Shown: positions 44,609 through 53,730, counted from the stretch's first letter. The stretch is 64,000 nt of DNA from Actinomycetes bacterium (GCA_023458095.1 JAEXAS010000002.1:62001-126000); one strand, 5' to 3'. Made by a program: numbers and translations. Notes: generated by a model not told the origin, from the sequence alone.

Positions 44609-46684
44609 TCAGGAGTGACACTCCCCGCCTGCCGACGGGGCCGGCGCGGTCACCCCTGCACCACCCACCCGACTCCACAGCGCGGTGCGCAGGGCCTTCA
44701 CCTCAGAAGCCGGCGCGAAGCACGTCTCTCCTCGGCACACGTAGACCCCCGCTTCGGAACGAGCCTCGAAGTGATGGGCGAACCCCGTGGTGCCCGCCGC
44801 ACCGGTGATCACCGCAGTACCCGCCGGCGCCATGCGCCAGGTGGCGCGGCTCAGCTCGGAAAGGGCTTCCCCATCCTCGGCCACCACCACCGCCACCGCA
44901 GGACGCAGCCCGGTACGGGCCTCGTCCGTCACCAGGGCATCACCCAGCGCTGCGCCAGCGAAGCGTGGCGAGGACTCCATGGTTCCGCGCAGGGTCTGGG
45001 CGGCGGCATCGGCGCGGGCGATCATCGCCGAATCGTCGGCCATCAAACCCACCAGTCGCAGCGCAGCTATCAGCGCAGAGGTGCCCGACGGAGTGGGATC
45101 GTCCATGAACCCCCGCGGACGGGCGAACAACGCCTCGGCGTTGATCGAAGCATCGTGGAAGCCACCATCGTCGGCCGCGAAACGGGTCAGCGCGACCTCG
45201 AGCAACTCGATGGCCCGCTCCAACCACACCGACTCCCCCAGCACACCAGCCAACCGGGCGAAGCCCAGGGCCGTGGCGCCATAGTCGTCGGCGAAGCCCT
45301 CGGTGGTGCCCACCTGACCGTCCAGCGAACTGCGATACAGCGTTCCGTCGACCCAGTGCACGCCCCACAGGTTCTCCGCAGCCCCCCGGGCCAATTCCAA
45401 CCATTCGGGCTCGCCGAAGATCGTCGCAGCAAAGCACAGGGAATCGATGGCCCAGCCGTTCCAGGCGGCCACCACCTTGTCGTCGCGCGCCGGAGCGTAG
45501 CGGGTGAACCGCTCAGCGAGCAGCGTCGCGCTCACCGCCGCCAAGCGCTCGGGGTCGGGATTGCCCCGCAACTGCAAGGTCGACAGTCCGTGTTCGAAGG
45601 TGCCGACGTTGGTCACATGGAAGACCTCTGTGGCCCAATCGCCGTCCTCGGCACCCAGGGCGTCGGTCAGCAACTCCGGAGTCCAGCAGTAGTAGATGCC
45701 TTCATGCGGCTGGCCTAACGCGTCCAGACTGTCGGCGTCCAGGGAGGAGGCGAACCCACCAGCCTCGGTGCGCATTTCGCGGCCCAGCCAGCCCGCAATA
45801 CCGCGCACCACGCGCTCTCGGTGCCAGCGCACCAGCGGATCATGGTCGGGTGCCCGGCGCCAGGAGCGGGCGTAGACCCCCAGCAGCAACGCATTGTCGT
45901 ACAACATCTTCTCGAAATGCGGAACCACCCAGGCCGCATCGACGGTATAGCGGTGGAAGCCGCCGCCGAGTTGGTCATAGATGCCACCGCGCGCCATCGC
46001 CTCCAGGCTGCGCTGAGCCACATCCAAAGAGCCTGGCTCGCCCTTGACGAGCAGGGCGTCCAACACCTGGGCGGCCGGAAACTTCGGTGCACCACCGAAT
46101 CCGGCATGGATGGGGTCGAACTGCGCCGCGAGTTGCTGCTGGACCTCCCACACCGTCGGACGTTCCTGAGCCGGGGCCGCCGGCTCGAAGACCTCAGCCA
46201 GGGCCGCGGTGATGGCGCCGGCACTGGCGTCGGCCTCGTCTCGGCGTTCTCGCCACGCATCGTTGATGGCGGTGAGCACGTCAGAGAAGGAGGGCTGCTG
46301 GGCGGTGGCCTCCGGCGGAAAGTAGGTGCCGGCGAAGAAGGGCCGACCATCCGGAGTGCAGAAGACCGTCATCGGCCATCCACCCGATCCGGTGAGCGCC
46401 TGGGTCGCCGCCATGAAGACCGCGTCCACATCAGGACGCTCTTCACGGTCGACTTTGATCGCCACGAAGTTGGGGTTGACCAGCGCCGCGATCGCCGGAT
46501 CGGAGAAGGACTCCTCGGCCATCACATGACACCAGTGACAGGAGGCGTAGCCCACCGACACCAGAATCGGACGGTCGGTCCGCTGCGCTTCAGCGAGAGC
46601 CTCCGGGCCCCACTGCCACCAATCGATGGGATTGTCGGCATGCAACCGTAGGTACGGTGAGGTCGCGTCATGGAGTCGATTCAC
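44609..46684 (-). CDS. DUF255 thioredoxin domain-containing protein (YyaL/SPATA20 type)
   Basis: 691 aa. N-terminal thioredoxin-like DUF255 domain with the family motif CHWCHVM (49-55) in SVGYASCHWCHVMAEESF; the remaining part is an alpha/alpha-barrel of the N-acyl-glucosamine epimerase / cellulase-like type (LGGGFHRYTVDAAWVVPHFEKMLYDNA). GTG 46684 is taken because homology begins at NRLHDATSPYLR; upstream codons have no support. It lies downstream of the flavodoxin and mca genes. Function unknown; a redox or glycan role is suggested by domains only. Confidence 0.9.
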   Translation of the reverse strand: MNRLHDATSPYLRLHADNPIDWWQWGPEALAEAQRTDRPILVSVGYASCHWCHVMAEESFSDPAIAALVNPNFVAIKVDREERPDVDAVFMAATQALTGSGGWPMTVFCTPDGRPFFAGTYFPPEATAQQPSFSDVLTAINDAWRERRDEADASAGAITAALAEVFEPAAPAQERPTVWEVQQQLAAQFDPIHAGFGGAPKFPAAQVLDALLVKGEPGSLDVAQRSLEAMARGGIYDQLGGGFHRYTVDAAWVVPHFEKMLYDNALLLGVYARSWRRAPDHDPLVRWHRERVVRGIAGWLGREMRTEAGGFASSLDADSLDALGQPHEGIYYCWTPELLTDALGAEDGDWATEVFHVTNVGTFEHGLSTLQLRGNPDPERLAAVSATLLAERFTRYAPARDDKVVAAWNGWAIDSLCFAATIFGEPEWLELARGAAENLWGVHWVDGTLYRSSLDGQVGTTEGFADDYGATALGFARLAGVLGESVWLERAIELLEVALTRFAADDGGFHDASINAEALFARPRGFMDDPTPSGTSALIAALRLVGLMADDSAMIARADAAAQTLRGTMESSPRFAGAALGDALVTDEARTGLRPAVAVVVAEDGEALSELSRATWRMAPAGTAVITGAAGTTGFAHHFEARSEAGVYVCRGETCFAPASEVKALRTALWSRVGGAGVTAPAPSAGGECHS

Positions 46685-46725
46685 GGCGGTCAGCTTAAGC
46701 GAAGCCGACCCGCCGCGCGCAGTGC

Positions 46726-47244
46726 CTACTGATCGGCCGCCATCGCGGCCAGGGCCAACTGCCGCAGTTCTGCCCCCCATGCCTGGGCGCGCTCAAGCTC
46801 ACCGCTGCGCAGCGGACCGTACTTGCCGTCCACGATGAAGCCTTGCGGGGAGGCGATGAGCCGAAGCCCACGGGCCTGGAGCGACTTGGCGATGGCTGGG
46901 GCGCCACTGCCGAAAGGCCCGCGCACCTGGGTGTCGAAGGCAGCACACAGGCCGGCGGCGCGATTCACCCCGTCCAACCAGGTTCGCATCGAGGGATGCG
47001 ACAGGTCGGCCTCCGGGGCGCCGAGTTGAGGCTTTGTAGCGATTCCTTCACGAACGGTGTCACTGGAGAGATGAAAAGCGAACACCGGCCCACCGGCCAC
47101 GACGAGGTCCACAGTGGCCAGATCCTCCGGCTCAATATCGGCAGTCGAGACCGCCACCGCATCGTCACCGATTCCGGCCGCAATGGCCTGAGCCACCTGC
47201 GCGGTGTTGCCAAACACCGACTCGTACACCACAACTGCCTTCAT
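46726..47244 (-). CDS. Flavodoxin domain protein
   Basis: 172 aa flavodoxin fold. N-terminal FMN-phosphate loop VVYESVFGNTAQVAQAIAAGI (5-25), then strand/loop VDLVVAGGPVFAF. The later region with AFDTQVRGPFGSGAPAIAKSLQARG fits the flavodoxin_5-like family. Its start overlaps the mca stop by ATGA (47241-47244), so translation is coupled to mycothiol metabolism. Electron partner unknown. Confidence 0.87.
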   Translation of the reverse strand: MKAVVVYESVFGNTAQVAQAIAAGIGDDAVAVSTADIEPEDLATVDLVVAGGPVFAFHLSSDTVREGIATKPQLGAPEADLSHPSMRTWLDGVNRAAGLCAAFDTQVRGPFGSGAPAIAKSLQARGLRLIASPQGFIVDGKYGPLRSGELERAQAWGAELRQLALAAMAADQ

Positions 47245-48173
47245 GTCGTCTCCTTGGGGTTGGGGAAACTTCGATAGCTCCAGTCTCGGGGCAAAGCGTT
47301 CGCCGCGGTAGGAACCCCGGCGAACAAGTCGTGTTCGGGCAGGGATACCGGAACCCGGGAAAGCACCAACTGGTAGTCCTCGGTGGGGTGAGCCGATTGC
47401 TGGATCTGCAGCGGCACCGCGAACCAGCGTCCTTCAGGATCGATCTGGGTGGCGTGAGCCTTCAGCGCGTCATTGCGCACCCCGAAGAACTGCGCGCACG
47501 GGATTCGCGTGGTGATGCGCGCCCGTTCTTGCTCGGTTTCGGTCCAGCCTTGAAGCCAGTCGGTGTACGGGCTGTCCAGCCCCGCCTCATGCATGGCGCG
47601 ATCCAGATTGGCGAACCGTCCCCGGTGCAACGTGATGTCGTAATACACCTTGGCGACGCGCCAGGGTTCGCCGTACTCGGGCCAGGCGTTCGCATCGGCT
47701 GCGGCCTCCACCGCAGCCAGGGTCAGCTTGTGCGCCATGATGTGGTCGGGGTGGGGGTAGCCGCCATTCTCGTCGTAGGTGGTGACCACCTGCGGACGAA
47801 ACTCGCGCAGCACCTTCACCAGCCGGCCGGCGGCGACCTGGACGTCTTGGGCGGCGAAGGAGTCAGCGTCGATCTCAGGCCCCATGCCGGAATCGTGATA
47901 ACCCAGCCACACCTGCGTGATGTCGAGGATTCGGGCAGCTTCTGCCATTTCCGCCCGACGCAGTTCCGGTAGCCGTCGCAGATTCTCGGGGGTGTCCATC
48001 TTGGGATTGAGAATGTCGCCGCGTTCACCACCGGTGCAGGTGGCCACCCAGACCTCGACGCCCTGGCTGCGATACCAGGCCGTGGTAGCTGCACCCTTAC
48101 TCGACTCATCGTCGGGATGAGCATGGACGTGTAGCAGGCGGCGTCCGGTGGTCGTGGTAGCCATAGTCTTCAT
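47241..48173 (-). CDS. mca: Mycothiol S-conjugate amidase
   Basis: Zn-dependent amidase (LmbE/PIG-L fold) that cleaves mycothiol conjugates to GlcN-Ins and a mercapturic acid for export. 310 aa. Zn ligands: HPDDE at 19-23 and HPDH at 141-144; ATCTGGERGDILNP and GYHDSGMG are family blocks shared with MshB, while length and C-terminus fit Mca better. Start is uncertain: ATG 48173 chosen, ATG 48164 and TTG 48182 possible, none with a strong SD. Divergent from greA, as in mycobacteria. Confidence 0.93.
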   Translation of the reverse strand: MKTMATTTTGRRLLHVHAHPDDESSKGAATTAWYRSQGVEVWVATCTGGERGDILNPKMDTPENLRRLPELRRAEMAEAARILDITQVWLGYHDSGMGPEIDADSFAAQDVQVAAGRLVKVLREFRPQVVTTYDENGGYPHPDHIMAHKLTLAAVEAAADANAWPEYGEPWRVAKVYYDITLHRGRFANLDRAMHEAGLDSPYTDWLQGWTETEQERARITTRIPCAQFFGVRNDALKAHATQIDPEGRWFAVPLQIQQSAHPTEDYQLVLSRVPVSLPEHDLFAGVPTAANALPRDWSYRSFPNPKETT

Positions 48174-48268
48174 TGTGCTCAACCATTGCTGCTCTGGTGG
48201 GATTCCCGGGTGAGCAGGGTGAGGCTCGATTTCGGGGATACCGGACTTGCTCGGTAAATTGTCCGATT

Positions 48269-48769
48269 ATGACCGATTCCACCACCTGGCTCACGCAGGA
48301 CGCCTACGACCGCCTGACCGAGGAACTCGCCTACCTCAAGGGCGAGGGACGCCGCGCTGTGGCTGCCAAAATCGCCACGGCCCGCGAAGAGGGTGACCTG
48401 AGTGAGAACGCCGGCTACCACGCCGCCCGGGAGGAGCAGGGCCACCAAGAGGCCCGCATCCGGGTGCTCGCTGCCATGTTGGAGAGTGCCCAGGTCGGTG
48501 TCGCCCCGGGCGGAAGTGACGAGGCCATCCCCGGTTGCACCGTCACCATCTACTACGACGACGATCCCGATGACACCGACACCTTCATGATCGGCTCGCG
48601 GGAAATGCTGGCCATCGACGACTCGATCGAGATGGAGATCTTCAGCCCGCAATCACCGCTGGGACAGGCCGTCCTGGGTCACAAGGTCGGCGAGACGGTG
48701 AGTTACACCGCCCCCACCGGAAGCCAGATTCAGGTCACTCTGGTCGAGGTGAGCGCGCCGGCTTTGTGA
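48269..48769 (+). CDS. greA: Transcription elongation factor GreA
   Basis: Stimulates transcript cleavage by paused RNA polymerase. 166 aa. N-terminal antiparallel coiled coil with the acidic tip EEGDLSENAGYHAAREEQ (Asp43, Glu46) and a C-terminal FKBP-like domain ending SYTAPTGSQIQVTLVEV. ATG 48269 fits the family N-terminus; there is no SD, and TAAATT at about 48255-48260 suggests a leaderless message. The 95-bp divergent region with mca is all the regulatory space. Confidence 0.95.
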   Translation: MTDSTTWLTQDAYDRLTEELAYLKGEGRRAVAAKIATAREEGDLSENAGYHAAREEQGHQEARIRVLAAMLESAQVGVAPGGSDEAIPGCTVTIYYDDDPDDTDTFMIGSREMLAIDDSIEMEIFSPQSPLGQAVLGHKVGETVSYTAPTGSQIQVTLVEVSAPAL

Positions 48770-48804
48770 GCGCGGCCGTCCGAATAGGCGCCGTGAACCA
48801 TGCC

Positions 48805-49185
48805 TCAGTCGAGACCGGCCAACAAGGTTGCTGCCTCGGCGGGCGTCAGCGCCCCTGAGGCGACCTCGCTGAGCACCTGTTCGCGGGTCATCGCCGCCGG
48901 TGCGGTTTCACCGTTGAGCCCCAGTTTGGTGAGCAGTTCGGTGAACCGGGCTCGGGCGGTCGGGTAGGACACCCCCAGATGCTTCTCGATCTCGCGCAGG
49001 TTGCCGCGCGAGGCGAGAAAGATGCGCAACACCTCGGTCTCGCGCTCGTCGAGACCACAGAAATCACAGTGGGCGAACTCGCCGACCAACTCGGTTCCGC
49101 AGCCGCGACAGCCCACCCGGGTGGTGATCAGGTCACCGCCGCACACCGGACAATCCGAGGGCGCCCGATACTGGGGTTGGGTCAT
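48805..49185 (-). CDS. DUF2089 family zinc-ribbon / HTH protein
   Basis: 126 aa. Zinc-ribbon cysteines at 12, 15, 26, 29, 40 and 43 (CPVC, CRGC, CDFC), followed by a sigma-like HTH (LDERETEVLRIFLASRGNLREIEKHLGVSYPTARARFTEL). The C-terminus VLSEVASGALTPAEAATLLAGL repeats a helical motif also found at the N-terminus of the neighbour. Its start overlaps the neighbour's stop (ATGA). Probably a transcription regulator of this pair. Confidence 0.87.
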   Translation of the reverse strand: MTQPQYRAPSDCPVCGGDLITTRVGCRGCGTELVGEFAHCDFCGLDERETEVLRIFLASRGNLREIEKHLGVSYPTARARFTELLTKLGLNGETAPAAMTREQVLSEVASGALTPAEAATLLAGLD

Positions 49186-50063
49186 GACCGGGCGTCTTCG
49201 GCGATGACAACATTGGCCCAGCCCATCACCGCGGCCACATCGAGGCGGGCGGAGCCGTTGCCCAGGACCAGTTCGTCTTGGGCCGAGGCGATACCGCCGA
49301 AGGTGACCTTGCCCAGTTGCGCCTCCCCCTGCACCGTCACATTGGACGCACCGTCGAGCTCGATGGTGAGCTGGCCGGATTCGACCCGAACCCGGGACCG
49401 GCCCGACGTGATCTTGCCTGCCAGGGTCGCCGAACCGGCCTGTACCAAAGCGTCGCTGATCTCGCTGAGACCGCTCAGTTCTGCAGCACCGGCGGTGAGC
49501 CGCACCTTGCCCAGGAAGGGCACGCCGGTGCAGACCAGTTGACCGGCGGTGACCTCGACGTCCAAGGCGATCGCCGGGTTCACCCGCAGGCTGAGCTCTT
49601 TGCCCAGGCCCAGCGCCCGAATGTCATCGAAGTTGCGCGGCGGGCGAAGAATGGAGAACCCGTCGAAGCTCGGGCCGAACTCGCCGTCGCTGGAGACTTC
49701 CAGGACCGATCCGTTGCGCCGCAGCACGTGAGGCCCTTCCGCCGAGGCGGTGGCCACCGCCGGGTCACCGATGATGCGCACTCGGCGTCCGACCGCACGC
49801 ACGGCGATGCGATCCACACCCTTGGTACCTGCCGGACGGCGGCGGGCGCTGGCGGCCGCGTCGGGTTCGAACACATCACGGGCGTGGGGAGAGTAGTCGG
49901 TGCGGCCCGCATCGGATTCGTCGCCGAGTTCTTCGTTGGTGGGTTCGACCGGAGTGGTTTCGGCTTGGTTCTTCAGCGCATCGATGCGTCTGGCGGCTTC
50001 GGCGGCGTCAATGCGTCCGGCAGCGAGATCTTCAAGGATGGGGCCAAGATCAGGGTTGCTCAT
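49182..50063 (-). CDS. Putative adhesin-like / DUF4097-type protein
   Basis: 293 aa, no signal peptide or membrane segment. N-terminal helical hairpin ILEDLAAGRIDAAEAARRIDAL (9-30) is of the YvlB/SHOCT-like type; an acidic linker follows. From about residue 85 a right-handed beta-rich region of short strands (LTAGAAELSGLSEISDALVQ, GSATLAGKITSGRSRVRVES) resembles DUF4097 putative adhesin repeats. Translationally coupled to the DUF2089 gene. Possibly a cytoplasmic stress-response partner; function unknown. Confidence 0.72.
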   Translation of the reverse strand: MSNPDLGPILEDLAAGRIDAAEAARRIDALKNQAETTPVEPTNEELGDESDAGRTDYSPHARDVFEPDAAASARRRPAGTKGVDRIAVRAVGRRVRIIGDPAVATASAEGPHVLRRNGSVLEVSSDGEFGPSFDGFSILRPPRNFDDIRALGLGKELSLRVNPAIALDVEVTAGQLVCTGVPFLGKVRLTAGAAELSGLSEISDALVQAGSATLAGKITSGRSRVRVESGQLTIELDGASNVTVQGEAQLGKVTFGGIASAQDELVLGNGSARLDVAAVMGWANVVIAEDARS

Positions 50064-50099
50064 GCCTCCATGATAAGCCGAACTTCACAGAAGTGAAGG

Positions 50100-51215
50100 T
50101 CAGGCTTTCGATTCTGGTAAATCTGCCCGAAGTGGTTCCGCAAACCGGTCAGGGTCCAGCCCCCGAATGAAGGCCGCGAAGAAGGCCAGGACGGGCACCA
50201 CCAGCAGCGCTCCCACGATGCCGGCCAGCGTCGCCCCGATGACCAGGCCGAGGAGCACCACCAGCGGATGCAGCGAGACCGCCCGCCCCAGCAGGATCGG
50301 CTGCAGGAAATGGCCCTCGGCCTCCATCACCACGATCGTGATGCCCAACATGATCAATGCCGTGACCGGACCGTGGGTGACCAAGGCCAAGGCGACCGCG
50401 ACGGTTCCGGCGAGCACCGCGCCCACGACCGGCACGAAGGCCGCCACAAAGGTCAGGGCGAACAGCGCACCGGCCATGGGCAGTTGCAGCACCAATGCCC
50501 CCACCGTGATGCCGGCTGCATCGACCAGTGCCACCAACACCTGGGCCCGCATGTAGGCCACCACGGATTCCCAGCCGCGCACCGCGGCTCGATCGGTCGC
50601 GCGCTGATAGTGCCGCGGTACCAACCGCAGCACCGCATTCCACAGCTGCTCACCGGAGGCCAGGAAGAAGAAGGTTGCGATCAAGGCGATGGCCATACCC
50701 GCAAAGAAGTGGCCCACGCCGACGCCAGCCTTCGCGGCCAGGGAGGCCAATTCTGCCATCGAGCTGTTCACCCAGTCCGACAGTTGAGTCAGGTAGGCGT
50801 TCAGCTCGGTCTGGCTGATCTGCAGCGGACCGGTGGCCAACCAACTCAGGAAGGTGGTCACTCCTGCGGCGGCCTGGGTGAACAGTTCCGGCCACTGCCG
50901 CACCACCGTGGTTCCCACCAGTGCAAACACCGCCACGATCGCCAGCACCATCGCGGCCAACGCAGCGGCGGCGGCCAGTGCTGGGGGCCAATTCCACCGG
51001 CGCAGCCGCGAGTTCAGCGGCGCCAGCAAGGCGGTGAGCAGCATCGCCACTGCCACCGGGACGCTGACCGCCGAGAAGTAGCTGAGCAGCCACCACAGCC
51101 CGGCAAGCACCGCCGCGACGATGAGCGCTCGCCACCCCCAGTCCGAGGCGGTGATCAGGCCCTGGGGCACTCGCGAGCGGTCGGACGTGGAGACCCGAGG
51201 ACGGGGAATGAGCAT
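50100..51215 (-). CDS. AI-2E family transporter / PerM-like permease
   Basis: About 371 aa membrane protein with eight likely helices. The family arrangement is visible: paired N-terminal helices (ALIVAAVLAGLWWLL, VPVAVAMLLTALLAPL), a large amphipathic region with LTQLSDWVNSSMAELASLAAK, then PVVGAVLAGTVAVALALVTHG and the C-terminal GHFLQPILLGRAVSLHPLVVLLGLVIG. ATG 51215 is preferred over ATG 51239. Substrates in this family range from autoinducer-2 to Na+/H+; not decidable here. Divergent from ung. Confidence 0.87.
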   Translation of the reverse strand: MLIPRPRVSTSDRSRVPQGLITASDWGWRALIVAAVLAGLWWLLSYFSAVSVPVAVAMLLTALLAPLNSRLRRWNWPPALAAAAALAAMVLAIVAVFALVGTTVVRQWPELFTQAAAGVTTFLSWLATGPLQISQTELNAYLTQLSDWVNSSMAELASLAAKAGVGVGHFFAGMAIALIATFFFLASGEQLWNAVLRLVPRHYQRATDRAAVRGWESVVAYMRAQVLVALVDAAGITVGALVLQLPMAGALFALTFVAAFVPVVGAVLAGTVAVALALVTHGPVTALIMLGITIVVMEAEGHFLQPILLGRAVSLHPLVVLLGLVIGATLAGIVGALLVVPVLAFFAAFIRGLDPDRFAEPLRADLPESKA

Positions 51216-51292
51216 GCGCAAACTGTAGCGAGGCGGCAAAGGTGACCTGGCGTCCGAATGGATGCGGCCGTGCAGCCACTAGGCTGCCTCAG

Positions 51293-51967
51293 GTGAGGAA
51301 GCCACTTGCAGAATTAGTCGCCCCTGACTGGGCTGAAGCCCTCGCGCCGGTTGCCGATCGCATCGCCCAAATGGGCGACTTCCTGCGCGATGAACTCGCT
51401 GCGGGCCGCGGCTATCTGCCCGCTGGTGACAAGGTGCTTCGGGCGTTCAGCCGCCCCCTGTCGCAGGTGCGGGTGCTGATCATCGGCCAAGACCCCTACC
51501 CCACTCCCGGCCATGCCGTCGGGTTGTCCTTCTCGGTGGCACCAGAGGTGCGTCCGCTGCCGCGCAGCCTGGCGAATATCTACGCCGAACTCGAAACAGA
51601 CTTGGGGATCGCCCCGGCCGCCACCGGCGATCTGACCCCGTGGTTCGAGCAGGGAGTGATGCTACTCAACAGGGTGCTGACGGTGCGTCCGGGGGCACCG
51701 CGTTCCCATCAGGGCAAGGGCTGGGAAGCCGTCACCGACTGTGCGGTGGACGCGCTGGCGGCGCGCGGCGGGCCGCTGGTGGCGATCCTGTGGGGCCGTG
51801 ACGCCCAGGCCGTGGCACCCCGACTGGAAGGCATTGCGCAGATCCTCTCGCCGCATCCTTCGCCCATGGCTGCCCGCTACGGCTTCTTCGGATCACGCCC
51901 CTTCAGCCGAGCGAATGCCGCCCTGGTCTCGCAAGGAGCTGCGGAGATCGACTGGCGCCTGCAGTGA
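51293..51967 (+). CDS. ung: Uracil-DNA glycosylase (family 1)
   Basis: Removes uracil from DNA. 224 aa. Catalytic water-activating motif GQDPYP (65-70, Asp67) and minor-groove loop HPSPMAARYGF near 190 are intact; FSVAPEVRPLPRSLANIY gives the Pro-rich loop. GTG 51293 matches the family N-terminus; SD is weak (CAGGTGAGG overlaps the start). Confidence 0.95.
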   Translation: MRKPLAELVAPDWAEALAPVADRIAQMGDFLRDELAAGRGYLPAGDKVLRAFSRPLSQVRVLIIGQDPYPTPGHAVGLSFSVAPEVRPLPRSLANIYAELETDLGIAPAATGDLTPWFEQGVMLLNRVLTVRPGAPRSHQGKGWEAVTDCAVDALAARGGPLVAILWGRDAQAVAPRLEGIAQILSPHPSPMAARYGFFGSRPFSRANAALVSQGAAEIDWRLQ

Positions 51968-52133
51968 GGTTCGCGGCGGACGCAGCGGCCCAGCCGGAAT
52001 GACGGCCCAGACGTGCTGCCCGGCATGGGGTTGGTACTGCGCGGGTTTGTTGTGCTTCAGCACTGTCGCGCTCGTGGAATGTGGACGGCTCCCGTGGCGT
52101 TCCACAAATATGTTCGGAATCACCAGGTCAACG

Positions 52134-52742
52134 ATGATCACTGCAGAGCAGGCCTTGCCGGGCCGCTCGCGTCCCATCCTCACGCCCGACAGCACCTTCC
52201 ATGAGGTGCTCGGGACGCGCATTGATGCCGTCCCTGATGGCGCCAAGGTCGCCTATTTCGCGATGGGCTGTTTCTGGGGGGCTGAGAAGCTGTTCTGGCA
52301 GTTGCCCGGCGTGATCACCACCGCCGTGGGCTATGCCGGGGGTTTCACCGAAAACCCCACCTATGAGGAGACCTGCACCGGACACACCGGCCACGCCGAA
52401 ACCGTCAAGGTGGTCTTCGACCCGACCATGATCGCCTACTCCGAACTCCTGACGGTGTTCTGGGAGAACCACGATCCCACCCAAGGCATGCGGCAGGGCA
52501 ACGACCACGGCAGCCAATACCGTTCGGCGATCTACACCACCAGCACTGAACAACACGCGCTCGCGCAAGCCTCCTTGACCGACTACGCGTCTCGCCTCGG
52601 CGAGGCCGGCTACGGATCCATCACCACCGAGATCACCGAGGCCGGCCCGTTCTACTATGCCGAGCGGCACCACCAGCAGTATCTGGACAAGAACCCCGGT
52701 GGCTACTGCCCGATCCACGCCACCGGCGTGAAGTGCGGCTGA
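52134..52742 (+). CDS. msrA: Peptide-methionine (S)-S-oxide reductase
   Basis: Reduces methionine-S-sulfoxide. 202 aa. Catalytic Cys46 in FAMGCFWGAEKLFW, substrate block GYAGGFTENPTYEETCTGHTGHAE, and the C-terminal PGGYCPIHATGVKCG with resolving cysteines. ATG 52134 has AGG about 7 nt upstream; ATG 52110 is a weaker alternative without SD. The last 84 bp, including the stop, are duplicated at 54493-54576, downstream of a two-gene insert. Confidence 0.94.
   Translation: MITAEQALPGRSRPILTPDSTFHEVLGTRIDAVPDGAKVAYFAMGCFWGAEKLFWQLPGVITTAVGYAGGFTENPTYEETCTGHTGHAETVKVVFDPTMIAYSELLTVFWENHDPTQGMRQGNDHGSQYRSAIYTTSTEQHALAQASLTDYASRLGEAGYGSITTEITEAGPFYYAERHHQQYLDKNPGGYCPIHATGVKCG
52659..52742 (+). repeat. 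84-bp direct repeat, copy 1 (msrA 3' end)
   Basis: Identical to 54493-54576 at 81 of 84 positions (differences at repeat positions 9, 10 and 81). Occupies the msrA 3' end through the stop. The two copies bracket a 1.75-kb segment, like attL/attR of an integrated element or a remnant of gene-end duplication. Confidence 0.9.
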
Positions 52743-52760
52743 GGGCCCCCGTCTGGAGGA

Positions 52761-53363
52761 TCACTCCAAGCTAGTGCGCACTCTGGCGAGCGCCGCATGT
52801 GCCCTCTCAAGGTGGTCGCTGACCCAGTCGTCGGGATCATTCGAATAGGCGATGTATGACTCCGGCCTGCTGATCGAATCGGTCCGAATCACACACTCAC
52901 CGGCTCGCCTCCAACCTCGATGGGATACGAGCACCTCCAACCGCGCCAATGTAGGCTCACCTGTTGCCATGATCGTTGGCTTGGCACCAAACTCCACGAA
53001 CTTCGTGACAACGCTGCGGCCCGGAACCACAAAGGGGTATGTGAAGTCGTCAACATCGTCCTCGGATGTCCTCACCGACTTACGAAAATTCGCAGCCAAG
53101 GCCATCGAAGCCAGCCCCGCGCTCGCCAAGCTAAGTCGAAGGTCAGCCACGACGAGTGGCTTCGCCCCGGTGTTGTAGAGCGTCACGGGGATTCGCAACA
53201 CGGCTCCGCCCGTCTGGATCAAGGCCGCGAAAGTTCGCACCTCGGTCATCAACAGCCGACCTGGCCGGGCGTATAACCACCAAAACGAGCCCACCGTAAA
53301 CAGGAGGGCACAGGCAGCGACCACCATTGATGGGGCAACCCAAGCCTCCGGGGTTGGAACCAC
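52761..53363 (-). CDS. Hypothetical single-pass membrane protein in the msrA-bracketed segment
   Basis: 200 aa, not recognised. One N-terminal membrane helix (about 12-33, VVAACALLFTVGSFWWLYA), then a soluble beta-rich domain with VLRIPVTLYNTGAKPLVVADLRLSL, RSVVTKFVEFG and an Arg/Trp block SHRGWRRAGECVIR. The strand pattern resembles an Ig-like or jelly-roll domain facing the cytoplasm or outside; topology is undetermined. A second TM-anchored unknown lies 368 bp away on the same strand. Reading-frame quality is good, so I consider it a real gene. Confidence 0.6.
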   Translation of the reverse strand: MVPTPEAWVAPSMVVAACALLFTVGSFWWLYARPGRLLMTEVRTFAALIQTGGAVLRIPVTLYNTGAKPLVVADLRLSLASAGLASMALAANFRKSVRTSEDDVDDFTYPFVVPGRSVVTKFVEFGAKPTIMATGEPTLARLEVLVSHRGWRRAGECVIRTDSISRPESYIAYSNDPDDWVSDHLERAHAALARVRTSLE

Positions 53364-53730
53364 TACGCCACCTTCACCAGTGAATCTGTTGGGCTAGGCC
53401 TGGAGCAGGGAACCACCCATCAAGAACCCCACTGCACATGTCTTTCGAATCATACGCTTCCCCTTCCTTGATATCGATGCGATCTTCCTAATTTGCTTTC
53501 TGGGAGCATTTCTTGTGGAGAAGAGCAGAGCGACAACAAAAAGTAGGAACCACACAGGAGAACCATCACCGGAATCGAACCGGAACCCCGACCCAGACCT
53601 AGCTCAACAGCACAAACAGACTAGCGTGCGGTGCGGCCCGGCGGAAGGCCATCTAGGCATCAGCGGATGCGAGGTGACGCTGGCCACGCGGGCCCAGGCG
53701 ATCCAAGACCCGAAACGTAACCACCTGGGA
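53364..53730. other. AT-richer non-coding part of the accessory segment
   Basis: No convincing gene. Around 53440-53560 the sequence is clearly richer in A/T than its surroundings (runs such as TTCCTAATTTGC and AACAAAAAG), a sign of foreign origin or a promoter region for 52761-53363. A T-arm-like GGTTCGATTCC occurs on the minus strand near 53568-53580 without the rest of a tRNA. Confidence 0.5.

Noticed and set aside
53540..53620. tRNA gene or tRNA-end attachment site on the minus strand
   Set aside because: Only a T-arm-like CCGG-TTCGATT-CCGG is present; no matching acceptor stem or anticodon arm could be drawn.
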